Part shown: piece by piece, positions 45,011-54,044 of the stretch
Layout: each line of letters starts with the position of its first letter
How positions within the stretch are numbered: the first letter of the stretch is position 1
Assembly: GCA_964527215.1 (NCBI GenBank)
Contig: CAZGNZ010000014.1
Span: 29,522 to 93,521, forward strand
Direction of reading: 5' to 3'
Origin: CAZGNZ01 sp964527215
Lineage (GTDB): Bacteria > Fidelibacterota > Marinisomatia > SCGC-AAA003-L08 > JACNLC01
DNA: 64,000 nucleotides
Position numbers and translations under genes: made by a program
The notes under the pieces: model-generated
The model's input: the letters and a program-made list of their open reading frames with translations, nothing else
Told to the model about the DNA's origin: nothing
Database searches by the model: none

Positions 45011-46582
45011 ATGACACTGACTGACAGATTGGATTTACCTGGTGTTTTCGGCAGACTGCTTCCGGCTTTCATGATAATAATTAATCTGATCTTTCAGGCC
45101 TGCGGGCAGTCTGCCGACCAAATTCCGGACATCCGTACGGTACCGGAGCCGGAACAGGTTCTGGTCAGAATCGGGGATGCCGTTATCACCAAATCCGAAT
45201 TTCTACGCAGAGCGGAATACACCCCCCGTCCGCCTTACTGCCGGTCGGACAATAACATCCACAAGAAAATCATCCTGAATTCTCTTATCGCCGAGAAACT
45301 CATTGCGATGGAATGGGATGCGCGCAGCCGTCTGAAAAACCAGGAAGGATTTCAGGATTACCTGCAGGGCCGGGAAGAGCAGGCAATGCGGACCCGGCTC
45401 TTTGAGCTGGAGGGACTGGAAAAGGTTCAACTGACAAATGATGATTTGGAAGCCGGTTTCAACAGCGCCGGAAGAACCTATCAGCTTGCATATTTTGCCA
45501 TTCCGGATTCACAGACTGCAATGTATGTCTCCGAACGGCTCATGAAAGGGGATTCATTCGAGGATATCTTCAATCATCATTTTGCTCCGGACACGATTCC
45601 GCGCTACGAAATGAACTGGAATGAACAGCAGGACCCGGCACTTCATCAGGCCTTGTTCAGCCGCCCGCTCAACCGCGGCGACGTGGTGGGACCGATTCGG
45701 GTTCGGGACGGAAGCTATCTCCTGACTAGAGTCATCGGCTGGAATACCAGTGTCGCAGTGACGGAGCAGCAGAAGAAAGACCGCTGGGAGATGGTGGAAA
45801 AAGACCTGACCCAGATGACGGCCCAAAAACATTACGGCGGCTTTGTGTCAAACCTGATGAAAGGCCGTGAGATGGTCCTCAATGATGAGGCGTTCAGGGT
45901 GTATGTGGAGTATGTGGGTGATTTTTATTTGAGATCAAAAGCTGAAAAGGAAGCCGCCCTCAATGCTGTTTTGTGGGACGATTCCGAACTCACTGCAGGC
46001 GGCTCGCTTCGGGAAGGCGGACTGAATACCGATGCCCCTTTGCTGACACTGGACGGCGAAATCTGGACCACAGGACAGATACAGGGCCTGATTCGAACCC
46101 ATCCGCTGGTGTTTCGCAAAAACAACCTTTCAAGTTCCGAATTTCCAGGTGAACTGAAACTGGCTGTTGCGGACCTGCTGCGGGACCATTTCCTCAACCA
46201 GGAAGCACGGAAGCGCGGACTGGATCAGGATTATGCTGTACGCCAGGATGTCGCGATGTGGCGGGATCATTTCATTACGATTGATGCCAGACAGGAGTAT
46301 CTCCAGGAACAGGGATATAAAGGCAATTTCAGTGAAGAATTTAACAACATCATACAGACCACGCTGAATCCCTGGCTGGACAGCCTTCAGGTGAAATACA
46401 GTTCACAGATTACTGTGAATACTCGAATGTTCAATGAGATTCAACTGTCCCGGGTGGATATGTTCGTCAGCAACAGAAATGCACCGTATTCCACCGTCGT
46501 CCCCACTTTCCCTGTACTTACGACAGATCCCTGGCTGGATTACGGGCAGAAAATGGATCTGGAAACAGCCGCAGATATTTAA
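45011..46582 (+). CDS. Parvulin/SurA-like peptidyl-prolyl isomerase lipoprotein
   Basis: 523 residues. Seen: a hydrophobic N-terminus ending in a lipobox-like LIFQAC (Cys31), then a SurA-type N-terminal region (VLVRIGDAVITKSEFLRRAE). A parvulin-like core lies at about 155-250 (YQLAYFAIPDSQTAMYVSERL ending in RDGSYLLTRVIGW; quoted in parts of 20 or less elsewhere). The long helical C-terminal half is not recognised. Known: periplasmic chaperones of this kind help outer-membrane barrels and secreted proteins fold. Its position between the receptor cluster and the hydrolases suggests service to these very proteins. The N-terminal methionine lacks a strong ribosome site. Confidence 0.75.
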   Translation: MTLTDRLDLPGVFGRLLPAFMIIINLIFQACGQSADQIPDIRTVPEPEQVLVRIGDAVITKSEFLRRAEYTPRPPYCRSDNNIHKKIILNSLIAEKLIAMEWDARSRLKNQEGFQDYLQGREEQAMRTRLFELEGLEKVQLTNDDLEAGFNSAGRTYQLAYFAIPDSQTAMYVSERLMKGDSFEDIFNHHFAPDTIPRYEMNWNEQQDPALHQALFSRPLNRGDVVGPIRVRDGSYLLTRVIGWNTSVAVTEQQKKDRWEMVEKDLTQMTAQKHYGGFVSNLMKGREMVLNDEAFRVYVEYVGDFYLRSKAEKEAALNAVLWDDSELTAGGSLREGGLNTDAPLLTLDGEIWTTGQIQGLIRTHPLVFRKNNLSSSEFPGELKLAVADLLRDHFLNQEARKRGLDQDYAVRQDVAMWRDHFITIDARQEYLQEQGYKGNFSEEFNNIIQTTLNPWLDSLQVKYSSQITVNTRMFNEIQLSRVDMFVSNRNAPYSTVVPTFPVLTTDPWLDYGQKMDLETAADI

Positions 46583-46703
46583 AAACGCCGGTTGGGATTT
46601 GGTTTTCCAGCATGAAATCATCCCATTCACATTTTCACTTCAGAACTGACACAGCCCGTCAGTGAGGCCGGTGGAAAAAAATCAACCAACCCATTGAGGA
46701 ATT

Positions 46704-49289
46704 ATGAAGAAATCCGTTAATCTGTTACTCGTATTCATCATATTGACAGCAGGTTCCGCTGCAAGACCGTATAAAGGCGGGGAACTGCGCACGATTGAAT
46801 CCACCACTTACGGCCGGTTCGAAGTTCGAATGCAGTCAGCACCCGGAAGCGGGGTGGTTTCCTCGTTTTTTACATACAATGACAATGATCCGGACTGGCC
46901 TAACAACTGGAATGAAATCGATGTTGAGATTTTGGGCCGGTACACGGATGAAGTGCAGTTCAATGCCATTACACAGGGAGAGGTCCATCATGTCCAGACG
47001 GAGACAGTCGATTTCAATCCGCATCAGGGGCTGCATACCTATGCCTTTGAATGGACCCCTATTTACATCGCCTGGTTTATTGATGATGTCGAAATGTACC
47101 GGCATACGCTTGGGTACGTGCAGGACATGTATCATTCTCAGAAAATCATGATGAATCTCTGGCAGCCCATGTACGAAGACTGGGCAGGCGAATTCAACGA
47201 CGATATCCTGCCGGTGTATGCCTATTACGACTATGTCAAGTATTACAGCTACACACCGGGTTCCGGCAGCTACGGAAGTGACAATCTGTTTACATTTGAA
47301 TGGGAAGACCATTTTGATGAATGGGATCAGTCCCGCTGGCAGAAAGCCACCCACACCTTTGATAACAACAATGTTGATTTTGTACCGCAGAATGTTGTGT
47401 TTCAGGATGGATACATGATTCTCTGCATGACCGAACCGGGCGAACTGGGATTCAATGGCGAGATCCCGTTTGATGATGAAGAATCGGAATTTCTGAGAGC
47501 TGAAGGGCCGGATATTGTTGATGCAGATGGGAATGTGGTATTGCTGCAGGGTCTCGGACTGGGCGGCTGGCTGGTGCCGGAAGGATATATGCTTCAGATT
47601 CCCGGATATGGATCGCCCACGTCGATTCGCGAGATGATAATCGAACTGATTGGTGAGGATGCAGCCGAAAATTTTTATGAATTGTACGAGCAAAACTACG
47701 TGAACGAATCGGATATTGAACTGATTGCCAACTGGGGATTCAACAGCATTCGTCTGCCCATGCATTACAACAAGCTTTCACCGGAACCGGGAGTGTATCT
47801 GGAGGAAGGCTTTGCACAGGTGGACAGTCTGATTGCCTGGTGTGCCAGAAATGAGATGCATGTGGTCCTTGATTTACACTGCGCCCCGGGAGGGCAGAAT
47901 GACGGCAACATCAGTGACAGTAACGGAGAAGCGCTGCTTTGGTCTGTGGAATCCAATCAGACCCACACCGTTTTGCTCTGGCAGGAAATTGCGCAGCGGT
48001 ATTCCGATGAAGTCTGGGTGGCAGGTTATGATCTGCTGAATGAACCGGTTCTTCCGGAAGGATATGACAACAGCCATCTGAGGGATTTGTATGAAGAAAT
48101 CACCGAAGCCATTCGAACGGTGGATCAGGATCACATCCTCTTTATTGAGGGCAACACCTACGCCACGGATTTCAATCTGCTGACACCGCCCTGGGATGAC
48201 AATATGGTGTATGCCTTTCATAAATACTGGAGTGAAGTGTCTGAGGAGAGTCTTGACGGTATGCTGTACATCAGAAATATGTACGATGTGCCGTTGTGGC
48301 TGGGCGAATCCGGTGAAAATTCCAATCACTGGTTTGCAAGCCTGATCGAGCTGTGCAATGAAAACGGGATCAGCTGGAACTGGTGGACGCATAAAAAAAT
48401 CGCGACCATTACGAGTCCGCTTTCGGCTGATGTTTCTCCAGCATATCAGGAGGTTCTGGACTACTGGAACGACAATGCTCCCCAGCCGTCCGCCGCCTAT
48501 GCTGAAGCGGCATTGCTGAGTATGGCAGATGCGCTGGCCTACCAGAACTGCCGTTTCCGTCCCGATGTGCTGGCAGCTCTGACCAGCGACCTGTTTCTGT
48601 CGGAGAACGTCCCTTACACCGAGCATCTGATCCCGGGATCGATTGACTGCGTCGATTATGATATCGGCGGCTACGGTGTGTCCTATTCCGATGCGGATTA
48701 CTGGCATACGGACTTTAACAATTATCAGCCCTGGAATACCGGATATCAGTACAGAAATGACGGTGTGGATATCGAAGAGAGTTCAGCAGGCAGCGGTACG
48801 GATTACAATGTCGGCTGGACCAATATCAGTGAGTGGCTGGAATACACTGTGGAAATTGAAGTCCCCGGCTCCTATATTTTCGAGATTACCGCAGCCAGTG
48901 ACGGAGGCGGCGGTGCACTGACCCTGCTGGTGGATGGGGTGCCCACCGGCGGCATCCTGAATATTCCTGATACCAACGGATGGCAGAACTGGGAGCTTCT
49001 GCAGCAGGAGAACATTGATCTCCCTGAGGGTGAGCATATCATAAAACTGCTCATTGTCTCTGCCGGATTCAACCTGGGTAAAATGGAATTCATTCTGGAT
49101 GTCCCCAGCGTTCCGGGGGACCTCAATCAGGATGCAGCGGTGGATGTGCTGGATGTGGTGCTGTTGGTGGATCTGATACTGTTCAGCGAACCGGATGAAT
49201 ATCAACTGTGGGCCGGTGACCTGATAGAAGACGGTACCCTGGACATCCTGGACATCATTGTGCTGGTGGATTTGATTCTGAACGGATAG
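46704..49289 (+). CDS. GH16 (circularly permuted lichenase)-GH5-CBM6-dockerin enzyme
   Basis: 861 residues. Seen: a signal peptide (1-20) and a GH16 domain (about 21-262) with catalytic E71-I-D-V-E75. Its strands are in rotated order. The segment normally at the N-terminus of Bacillus lichenases (EWEDHFDEWDQSRWQKATHT ... FDNNNVDF) lies at 199-260, after the VKYYSYTPGSGS segment. This equals the arrangement of the Fibrobacter succinogenes 1,3-1,4-beta-glucanase. A GH5 domain follows (about 263-600) with acid/base E447 in YDLLNEP and nucleophile E535 in LWLGESGEN. Then come CBM6 (about 640-800) and a two-repeat dockerin (805-861). Inferred: hydrolysis of mixed-linkage or beta-1,3-glucan. No T9SS domain is visible. 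GAGGAA precedes the ATG. Confidence 0.92.
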   Translation: MKKSVNLLLVFIILTAGSAARPYKGGELRTIESTTYGRFEVRMQSAPGSGVVSSFFTYNDNDPDWPNNWNEIDVEILGRYTDEVQFNAITQGEVHHVQTETVDFNPHQGLHTYAFEWTPIYIAWFIDDVEMYRHTLGYVQDMYHSQKIMMNLWQPMYEDWAGEFNDDILPVYAYYDYVKYYSYTPGSGSYGSDNLFTFEWEDHFDEWDQSRWQKATHTFDNNNVDFVPQNVVFQDGYMILCMTEPGELGFNGEIPFDDEESEFLRAEGPDIVDADGNVVLLQGLGLGGWLVPEGYMLQIPGYGSPTSIREMIIELIGEDAAENFYELYEQNYVNESDIELIANWGFNSIRLPMHYNKLSPEPGVYLEEGFAQVDSLIAWCARNEMHVVLDLHCAPGGQNDGNISDSNGEALLWSVESNQTHTVLLWQEIAQRYSDEVWVAGYDLLNEPVLPEGYDNSHLRDLYEEITEAIRTVDQDHILFIEGNTYATDFNLLTPPWDDNMVYAFHKYWSEVSEESLDGMLYIRNMYDVPLWLGESGENSNHWFASLIELCNENGISWNWWTHKKIATITSPLSADVSPAYQEVLDYWNDNAPQPSAAYAEAALLSMADALAYQNCRFRPDVLAALTSDLFLSENVPYTEHLIPGSIDCVDYDIGGYGVSYSDADYWHTDFNNYQPWNTGYQYRNDGVDIEESSAGSGTDYNVGWTNISEWLEYTVEIEVPGSYIFEITAASDGGGGALTLLVDGVPTGGILNIPDTNGWQNWELLQQENIDLPEGEHIIKLLIVSAGFNLGKMEFILDVPSVPGDLNQDAAVDVLDVVLLVDLILFSEPDEYQLWAGDLIEDGTLDILDIIVLVDLILNG

Positions 49290-49347
49290 GCATTGCAGGA
49301 AATAGCCCTGCTGTAAATAGATTCCCTTCATTACAGAAAGGAATTTT

Positions 49348-51384
49348 ATGAATATTGCTGCTCGCGCAATAGTCCGTTTTATCACTTTGCTGCTCATTTT
49401 GACTTACAGTCTGAATGCGGTTCAGCTGCTGTCCCCCAACGGGAATGTCTCAATTCAATTCGAACTGCGGGACGGGATACCCGAATATCAGGTTGATTTT
49501 TTCGGTTCAGCCGTTGTTGCCCCCTCAAAACTGGGACTGGAGCTGCAGTCCGGTTCTCACCTTGCGGGACCGTTTTCCCTGAAATCTGTCCGATATGACA
49601 CCCACGATGAATACTGGGAACCGGTCTGGGGAACCACCGATGTCACCCGGAATCACTACAATGAACTCACCGTTGAACTGGCGGAAATCCGGCTGCCGAC
49701 CAGGGAAATGCATCTCACCTTTCGAGCATACGACGACGGAGCGGCCTTCCGTTACCTGCTTCCGTATCAGGATCAGCTGCAGGAGATTAACATCACCGAT
49801 GAATTAACCGAATTCAATTTATCCGAGGACGGTACCGCGTGGTGGATTCCAAACGATTATGACAGTTACGAACATTTATATGCTGCCACCCCGGTCAGCG
49901 AAGTGACGGGGGCAAACACGCCATTAACAATCAAGTCTGCGGGCGGCTATCACATCAGTATTCATGAAGCGGATTTGACTGATTATGCCGGAATGACGCT
50001 GGTTCCTGCATTCCCCGGCGGCACCGCCTTTGACTGTGAGCTCGTTCCCTGGCCGGATGGCGTGAAGGTGAAAACCGCTGCTCCGTGCCGGTCGCCATGG
50101 CGGACCATCCAGGTATCCCGGGGAGCTGCAGGACTCGCGGAAAGCAGCCTGATTCTTAATCTGAATGAACCCAGCCGGATTGCCGATACCTCGTGGATCA
50201 AACCCATGAAGTACATCGGTATTTGGTGGGGCATGCATATTGGGAAGTATTCCTGGGGACTGGACTCCAAACACGGTGCCACCACTGCCAATGCCATCAG
50301 GCACATCGACTTCGCGGCCGAGTATGACATCCCGGGACTGCTGATTGAAGGCTGGAATGAGGGCTGGGAAAACTGGGGGCAGGACGGTGCGTTCAGTTTT
50401 ACGCGGCCATACTCAGATTTCGATATTGATCACATTACGGAATACGCCCGGCAGAAGGGTGTCCAGCTTATCGGGCATCATGAAACCGGGGGAGATGTGC
50501 CCACTTATGAAAAACAGCTGGATGATGCTTTTGCCTTTTACCGTGATCTGGGCATCAATGCCGTGAAAACAGGGTATGCCGGACAGATTCGCCCGGTGGG
50601 ACAGCATCACCACGGTCAGTGGATGGTGAACCACTACCGGTCTGTTGTTGAAAAAGCCGCTGAATACGGAATCATGATTGATGCCCATGAACCCATCAAA
50701 CCAACGGGAATTGAGCGGACGTGGCCCAATATGATGACCAGAGAGGGCGTGCGCGGTATGGAATGGAATGCCTGGAGCGAAGGGAATCCGCCGGAACATA
50801 CCACAATCCTGCCTTTCACACGCGGACTGGCAGGCCCTATCGATTATACGCCGGGGATTTTTGATCTGCACTTTGACATGTTTAAAAAAGACAACCGGGT
50901 ACATACCACCCTTGCCAAGCAGCTGGCGTTATATGTGGTTCTGTACAGTCCCGTGCAAATGGCGGCTGATTTACCGGAAAACTACCGGGACAACGATGCT
51001 TTTGAATTTATCAGACGGGTTCCGTGTGACTGGGATGAAACCAGAATCCTGTCCGCGGAGATTGGGGACTATGTCGTAACGGCCCGTCGAAATGACAGTA
51101 CATGGTATATTGGCGGAATTACAGATGAGTCTGCCCGGCAGCTGGACGTGAGTTTTGATTTTCTGGACCCGGATCGGGCCTACCTGATTACGGTATTTGA
51201 AGACGGACACAGTGCGGACTGGGAGTCCAATCCGTACCCAGTGAATATTCGAGAGTTTTTCTGCAATGAATTCACTGTAATGAAAATTCGAATGGCCCCC
51301 GGCGGGGGAATGGCTGCGGAGATCAAACCGCGGGATGAACTGACGCCCAGGGAACCGGAGAAGAGTCATCCATGGGTAAAATGA
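49348..51384 (+). CDS. GH97 inverting alpha-glucoside hydrolase (SusB-like)
   Basis: 678 residues. Seen: a signal peptide (1-24), the N-terminal beta-sandwich (LLSPNGNVSIQFELRDGIPEY), and a TIM barrel with KYIGIWWGMHIGKYSWGLD. E379 is in LIGHHETGGD, E448 in DAHEPIKPTG and E472 in RGMEWNAW. The spacings 69 and 24 equal those between Glu439, Glu508 and Glu532 of Bacteroides SusB, as I recall them. VKTGYAGQI lacks the Asp nucleophile of retaining GH97 enzymes. Known: inverting GH97 enzymes release glucose from alpha-glucosides in the periplasm. That an alpha-glucosidase sits among beta-glucanases is odd. It overlaps the next gene by 13 nt. Confidence 0.93.
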   Translation: MNIAARAIVRFITLLLILTYSLNAVQLLSPNGNVSIQFELRDGIPEYQVDFFGSAVVAPSKLGLELQSGSHLAGPFSLKSVRYDTHDEYWEPVWGTTDVTRNHYNELTVELAEIRLPTREMHLTFRAYDDGAAFRYLLPYQDQLQEINITDELTEFNLSEDGTAWWIPNDYDSYEHLYAATPVSEVTGANTPLTIKSAGGYHISIHEADLTDYAGMTLVPAFPGGTAFDCELVPWPDGVKVKTAAPCRSPWRTIQVSRGAAGLAESSLILNLNEPSRIADTSWIKPMKYIGIWWGMHIGKYSWGLDSKHGATTANAIRHIDFAAEYDIPGLLIEGWNEGWENWGQDGAFSFTRPYSDFDIDHITEYARQKGVQLIGHHETGGDVPTYEKQLDDAFAFYRDLGINAVKTGYAGQIRPVGQHHHGQWMVNHYRSVVEKAAEYGIMIDAHEPIKPTGIERTWPNMMTREGVRGMEWNAWSEGNPPEHTTILPFTRGLAGPIDYTPGIFDLHFDMFKKDNRVHTTLAKQLALYVVLYSPVQMAADLPENYRDNDAFEFIRRVPCDWDETRILSAEIGDYVVTARRNDSTWYIGGITDESARQLDVSFDFLDPDRAYLITVFEDGHSADWESNPYPVNIREFFCNEFTVMKIRMAPGGGMAAEIKPRDELTPREPEKSHPWVK

Positions 51385-53012
51385 TTCGCAATTCAAGTCG
51401 GAAATTGGAAAGGCTTCATCGCGTGATCAACCGACTGCACCATTTTGTTCCGGTGATTGTTCTGATGTGTCTGGCTGCGGCGCAGGGCTACTATGAAATA
51501 CCGTCTATTGCCTATCATATTCCAAGAATCAGCGGAATCACAGTGGATGGGGAAGCAGACGACTGGGGTGTCCGCGGATTTAAAGCGGATCTGTTTACGG
51601 ATCAGTTTGGCGAAGCCATTCCTGCTGAGGACGCCCGGGGGTTTCTGAGGCTCGCCTGGGATGACACACGGCTGCTGATATTTCTGGAGGTGACCGATGA
51701 TGCCGGATATGAAGATCCCCATTTGGATTATCTCTGGCGGGCGGACTGTGTGGAATTATTTCTGGCGGACGACCGCGGCAGCAGCAATAGGGTTCAGTTC
51801 ATCATATCTCCGGGACGCAGCGCGGATCAGCCGGAAATGCGAATTCGCAAATACGACAAGCGGCATGCCATGGAGGAGAGCCTGCCTGAACTGCAGATAT
51901 CCGCCGCATCCGGAATCAAACCGGATGGCTATTCGCTCGAAGCAGCCATTCCTTTCAGCAATCTGCTATTAATACCGGAACTGGGCAAAGAGCTCGCGTT
52001 TCAGATATACCTTCGCGATTCTGACCGCAGTGAGGATCCCGAGCACAATCTTCTGCCGTGGTACAATGTTACGGGCAGTCATGAAAATTCATTTGCCCTT
52101 CACAGTATTCGGCTGTCTTTCACTGCGGACCGCCGTCAGAATGTGTCCGTCAGACCGGTTATCGTGGATGACAAAACCATCGAAATTGCAGTCGGTACCC
52201 TGAATCTGGAAAATGAGGTCCGACTGGAATTCAAACACGGCGGAAAATTGATGACGCGGTTTACTTTTGAACCCGGTGTGAGTCTGCCGTTTAATAAATA
52301 TACCGGATCGCTGAAGCAGTATAAATCCCTGTTTGACCCGCTGGTGGTTTTCCTGAATGATGTGCCGTATATGATTTTTGAAATGGATGCGCTGCCGCGG
52401 TATTACATCAATATGGATCCGTATCCGTTTGAAACCGAAATACGGAAATATGAGTATCTTGATCTCCGTTTTCCGCCTGAACCAGGCAAAATTCTGTTTG
52501 TCGGCAGTTCCAGTATTCGAATGTGGGATGAATTGGAAACGGACATGCAGCCGTTAAACGTGCTGAACCGGGGCTTCGGCGGTTCCACAGCAGAACATCT
52601 GCTTCATTTTCTGGACCGAATCATAGTGCCGTATCAGCCGTCAAAAATAGTGATTTATGAGGGTGATAATGATATTGTGGGTGGCACTTTGCCGGACGAT
52701 TTTCTGAAAAACTGCGAGGAGATTGTATCGGAAATTCAGCGAAGTCTGCCCGAAACGCCGGTCTATTTTCTGTCAGTCAAACCCAGTCCGCAGCGTTATT
52801 CCTATTGGCCGCAGATGCAGGAAGCCAATCGGCTGCTGTCGGCGCTGGCAGATAAAAATGCAAATGTGCATTACATCCACCTCGCTGATGAGATGCATGA
52901 CGACCAGAACAGACTCAGAAATGATCTGTTTCTCCCGGACGGGGTCCATTTGAATCGGTCCGGGTACGCTATCTGGACCCGGGTGATCCAAGCCCGTCTG
53001 ATGGCGCATTAA
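51372..53012 (+). CDS. CBM9-like plus SGNH/GDSL hydrolase protein
   Basis: 546 residues. Seen: an N-terminal membrane or signal segment (about 24-38) and a CBM9-like domain (about 50-250, ISGITVDGEADDWGVRGF). A linker beta region follows. The SGNH hydrolase domain (about 371-546) has block I GSSSIRMW (likely nucleophile Ser380), block II GFGGS, block III GDND (431-434) and block V DGVH (523-526). Known: SGNH domains of this type are often carbohydrate esterases removing acetyl groups. The substrate is unknown. The start ATG 51372 lies inside the GH97 end with GGAGAAGAG upstream; ATG 51381 is an alternative. GH16 follows after 17 nt. Confidence 0.82.
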   Translation: MGKMIRNSSRKLERLHRVINRLHHFVPVIVLMCLAAAQGYYEIPSIAYHIPRISGITVDGEADDWGVRGFKADLFTDQFGEAIPAEDARGFLRLAWDDTRLLIFLEVTDDAGYEDPHLDYLWRADCVELFLADDRGSSNRVQFIISPGRSADQPEMRIRKYDKRHAMEESLPELQISAASGIKPDGYSLEAAIPFSNLLLIPELGKELAFQIYLRDSDRSEDPEHNLLPWYNVTGSHENSFALHSIRLSFTADRRQNVSVRPVIVDDKTIEIAVGTLNLENEVRLEFKHGGKLMTRFTFEPGVSLPFNKYTGSLKQYKSLFDPLVVFLNDVPYMIFEMDALPRYYINMDPYPFETEIRKYEYLDLRFPPEPGKILFVGSSSIRMWDELETDMQPLNVLNRGFGGSTAEHLLHFLDRIIVPYQPSKIVIYEGDNDIVGGTLPDDFLKNCEEIVSEIQRSLPETPVYFLSVKPSPQRYSYWPQMQEANRLLSALADKNANVHYIHLADEMHDDQNRLRNDLFLPDGVHLNRSGYAIWTRVIQARLMAH

Positions 53013-53029
53013 CTTATTGAAAGGCAATC

Positions 53030-53902
53030 ATGAACAGTAAAAATCTCCCCATTGGCGTACTTAGCATATTATTTCCTTTGATCATTGTCGGATGTTCCGG
53101 AAGCAGCACTTCCGCAGGGGATGATCCTGAGCCGGAAGGACCGGTGCGTCCCGGCTGGACTCTGGTCTGGTCAGACGAATTTGACGGTCCGGAAATAGAT
53201 CTGAGCAAGTGGGAACATGAAGTGAATGCAGACGGCGGCGGCAACAATGAAGAGCAGTACTATACAGCGCGGCCGGAAAATTCAACCATTGAAGACGGCT
53301 GTCTGGTTATCATGGCACGCCGGGAAAACTATGGGGAGGGCGGAAACCTGCGCGAGTTTACATCGGCACGGCTTCGTACCCTGAACAAGGGCGACTGGCT
53401 CTATGGGCGGTTTGAAATTCGGGCAAAACTGCCGCGGGGACAGGGAATGTGGCCTGCGATCTGGATGCTGCCTACAGACTGGTATTACGGCGGCTGGCCC
53501 CACAGCGGCGAAATCGATATCATGGAGGCTGTCAACCTGGCACCGGACAACAACCGGGTGTACGGCACTATCCACTACTACCACTCAGCCTGGGGAAACA
53601 ACGACCATCCGTCCATGGGCGGAAATACCACTTCCGGAGACTTGTTCAGTGAGGAATTTCATGAATTCAGTTTGGAGTGGGATCCGGAGGAGTTCCGTTG
53701 GTATGTGGATGATCAGCTTTATTTTACTGCCAGCAGCTGGGAGTCGACCGTTGCGCCGTTTCCGGCACCGTTTACGCGTCGGTTCCATCTGATCCTGAAT
53801 GTGGCAGTTGGTGGTTCCTGGCCCGGACCGCCCGATCTGCAGTCCACTCCGTTCCCGCAGTCGATGGATGTGGATTACGTTCGAGTCTGGATGAAAGATT
53901 AG
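53030..53902 (+). CDS. GH16 laminarinase-like lipoprotein
   Basis: 290 residues. Seen: a lipoprotein signal with lipobox IIVGC (Cys22) and a short acidic linker. A normal-order GH16 domain follows: WSDEFDGPEIDLSKWEHEVN near 47, YGRFEIRAKLPRGQGMWPA, the catalytic E161-I-D-I-M-E166, FHLILNVAVGGSWPG and VDYVRVWMKD. The EIDIME form with the extra Met marks the laminarinase/endo-beta-1,3-glucanase branch rather than lichenases (EIDVE). Known: it cleaves beta-1,3-glucans such as laminarin. It is lipid-anchored in the outer or inner membrane and is the last gene of the cluster, convergent with a sensor kinase. Confidence 0.93.
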   Translation: MNSKNLPIGVLSILFPLIIVGCSGSSTSAGDDPEPEGPVRPGWTLVWSDEFDGPEIDLSKWEHEVNADGGGNNEEQYYTARPENSTIEDGCLVIMARRENYGEGGNLREFTSARLRTLNKGDWLYGRFEIRAKLPRGQGMWPAIWMLPTDWYYGGWPHSGEIDIMEAVNLAPDNNRVYGTIHYYHSAWGNNDHPSMGGNTTSGDLFSEEFHEFSLEWDPEEFRWYVDDQLYFTASSWESTVAPFPAPFTRRFHLILNVAVGGSWPGPPDLQSTPFPQSMDVDYVRVWMKD

Positions 53903-54044
53903 CAGCAGGTTCCGTCGGCTGAATATCCGTGCTCTTTTCAGGAATAGGTGATCAAGCCAAAATAAAATACGGTGACACTGCGGTTCTGATAGTAGATCGG
54001 CAGACATCATTCGGTGCAGAACCGGTATTCATCAGACTGACGAT

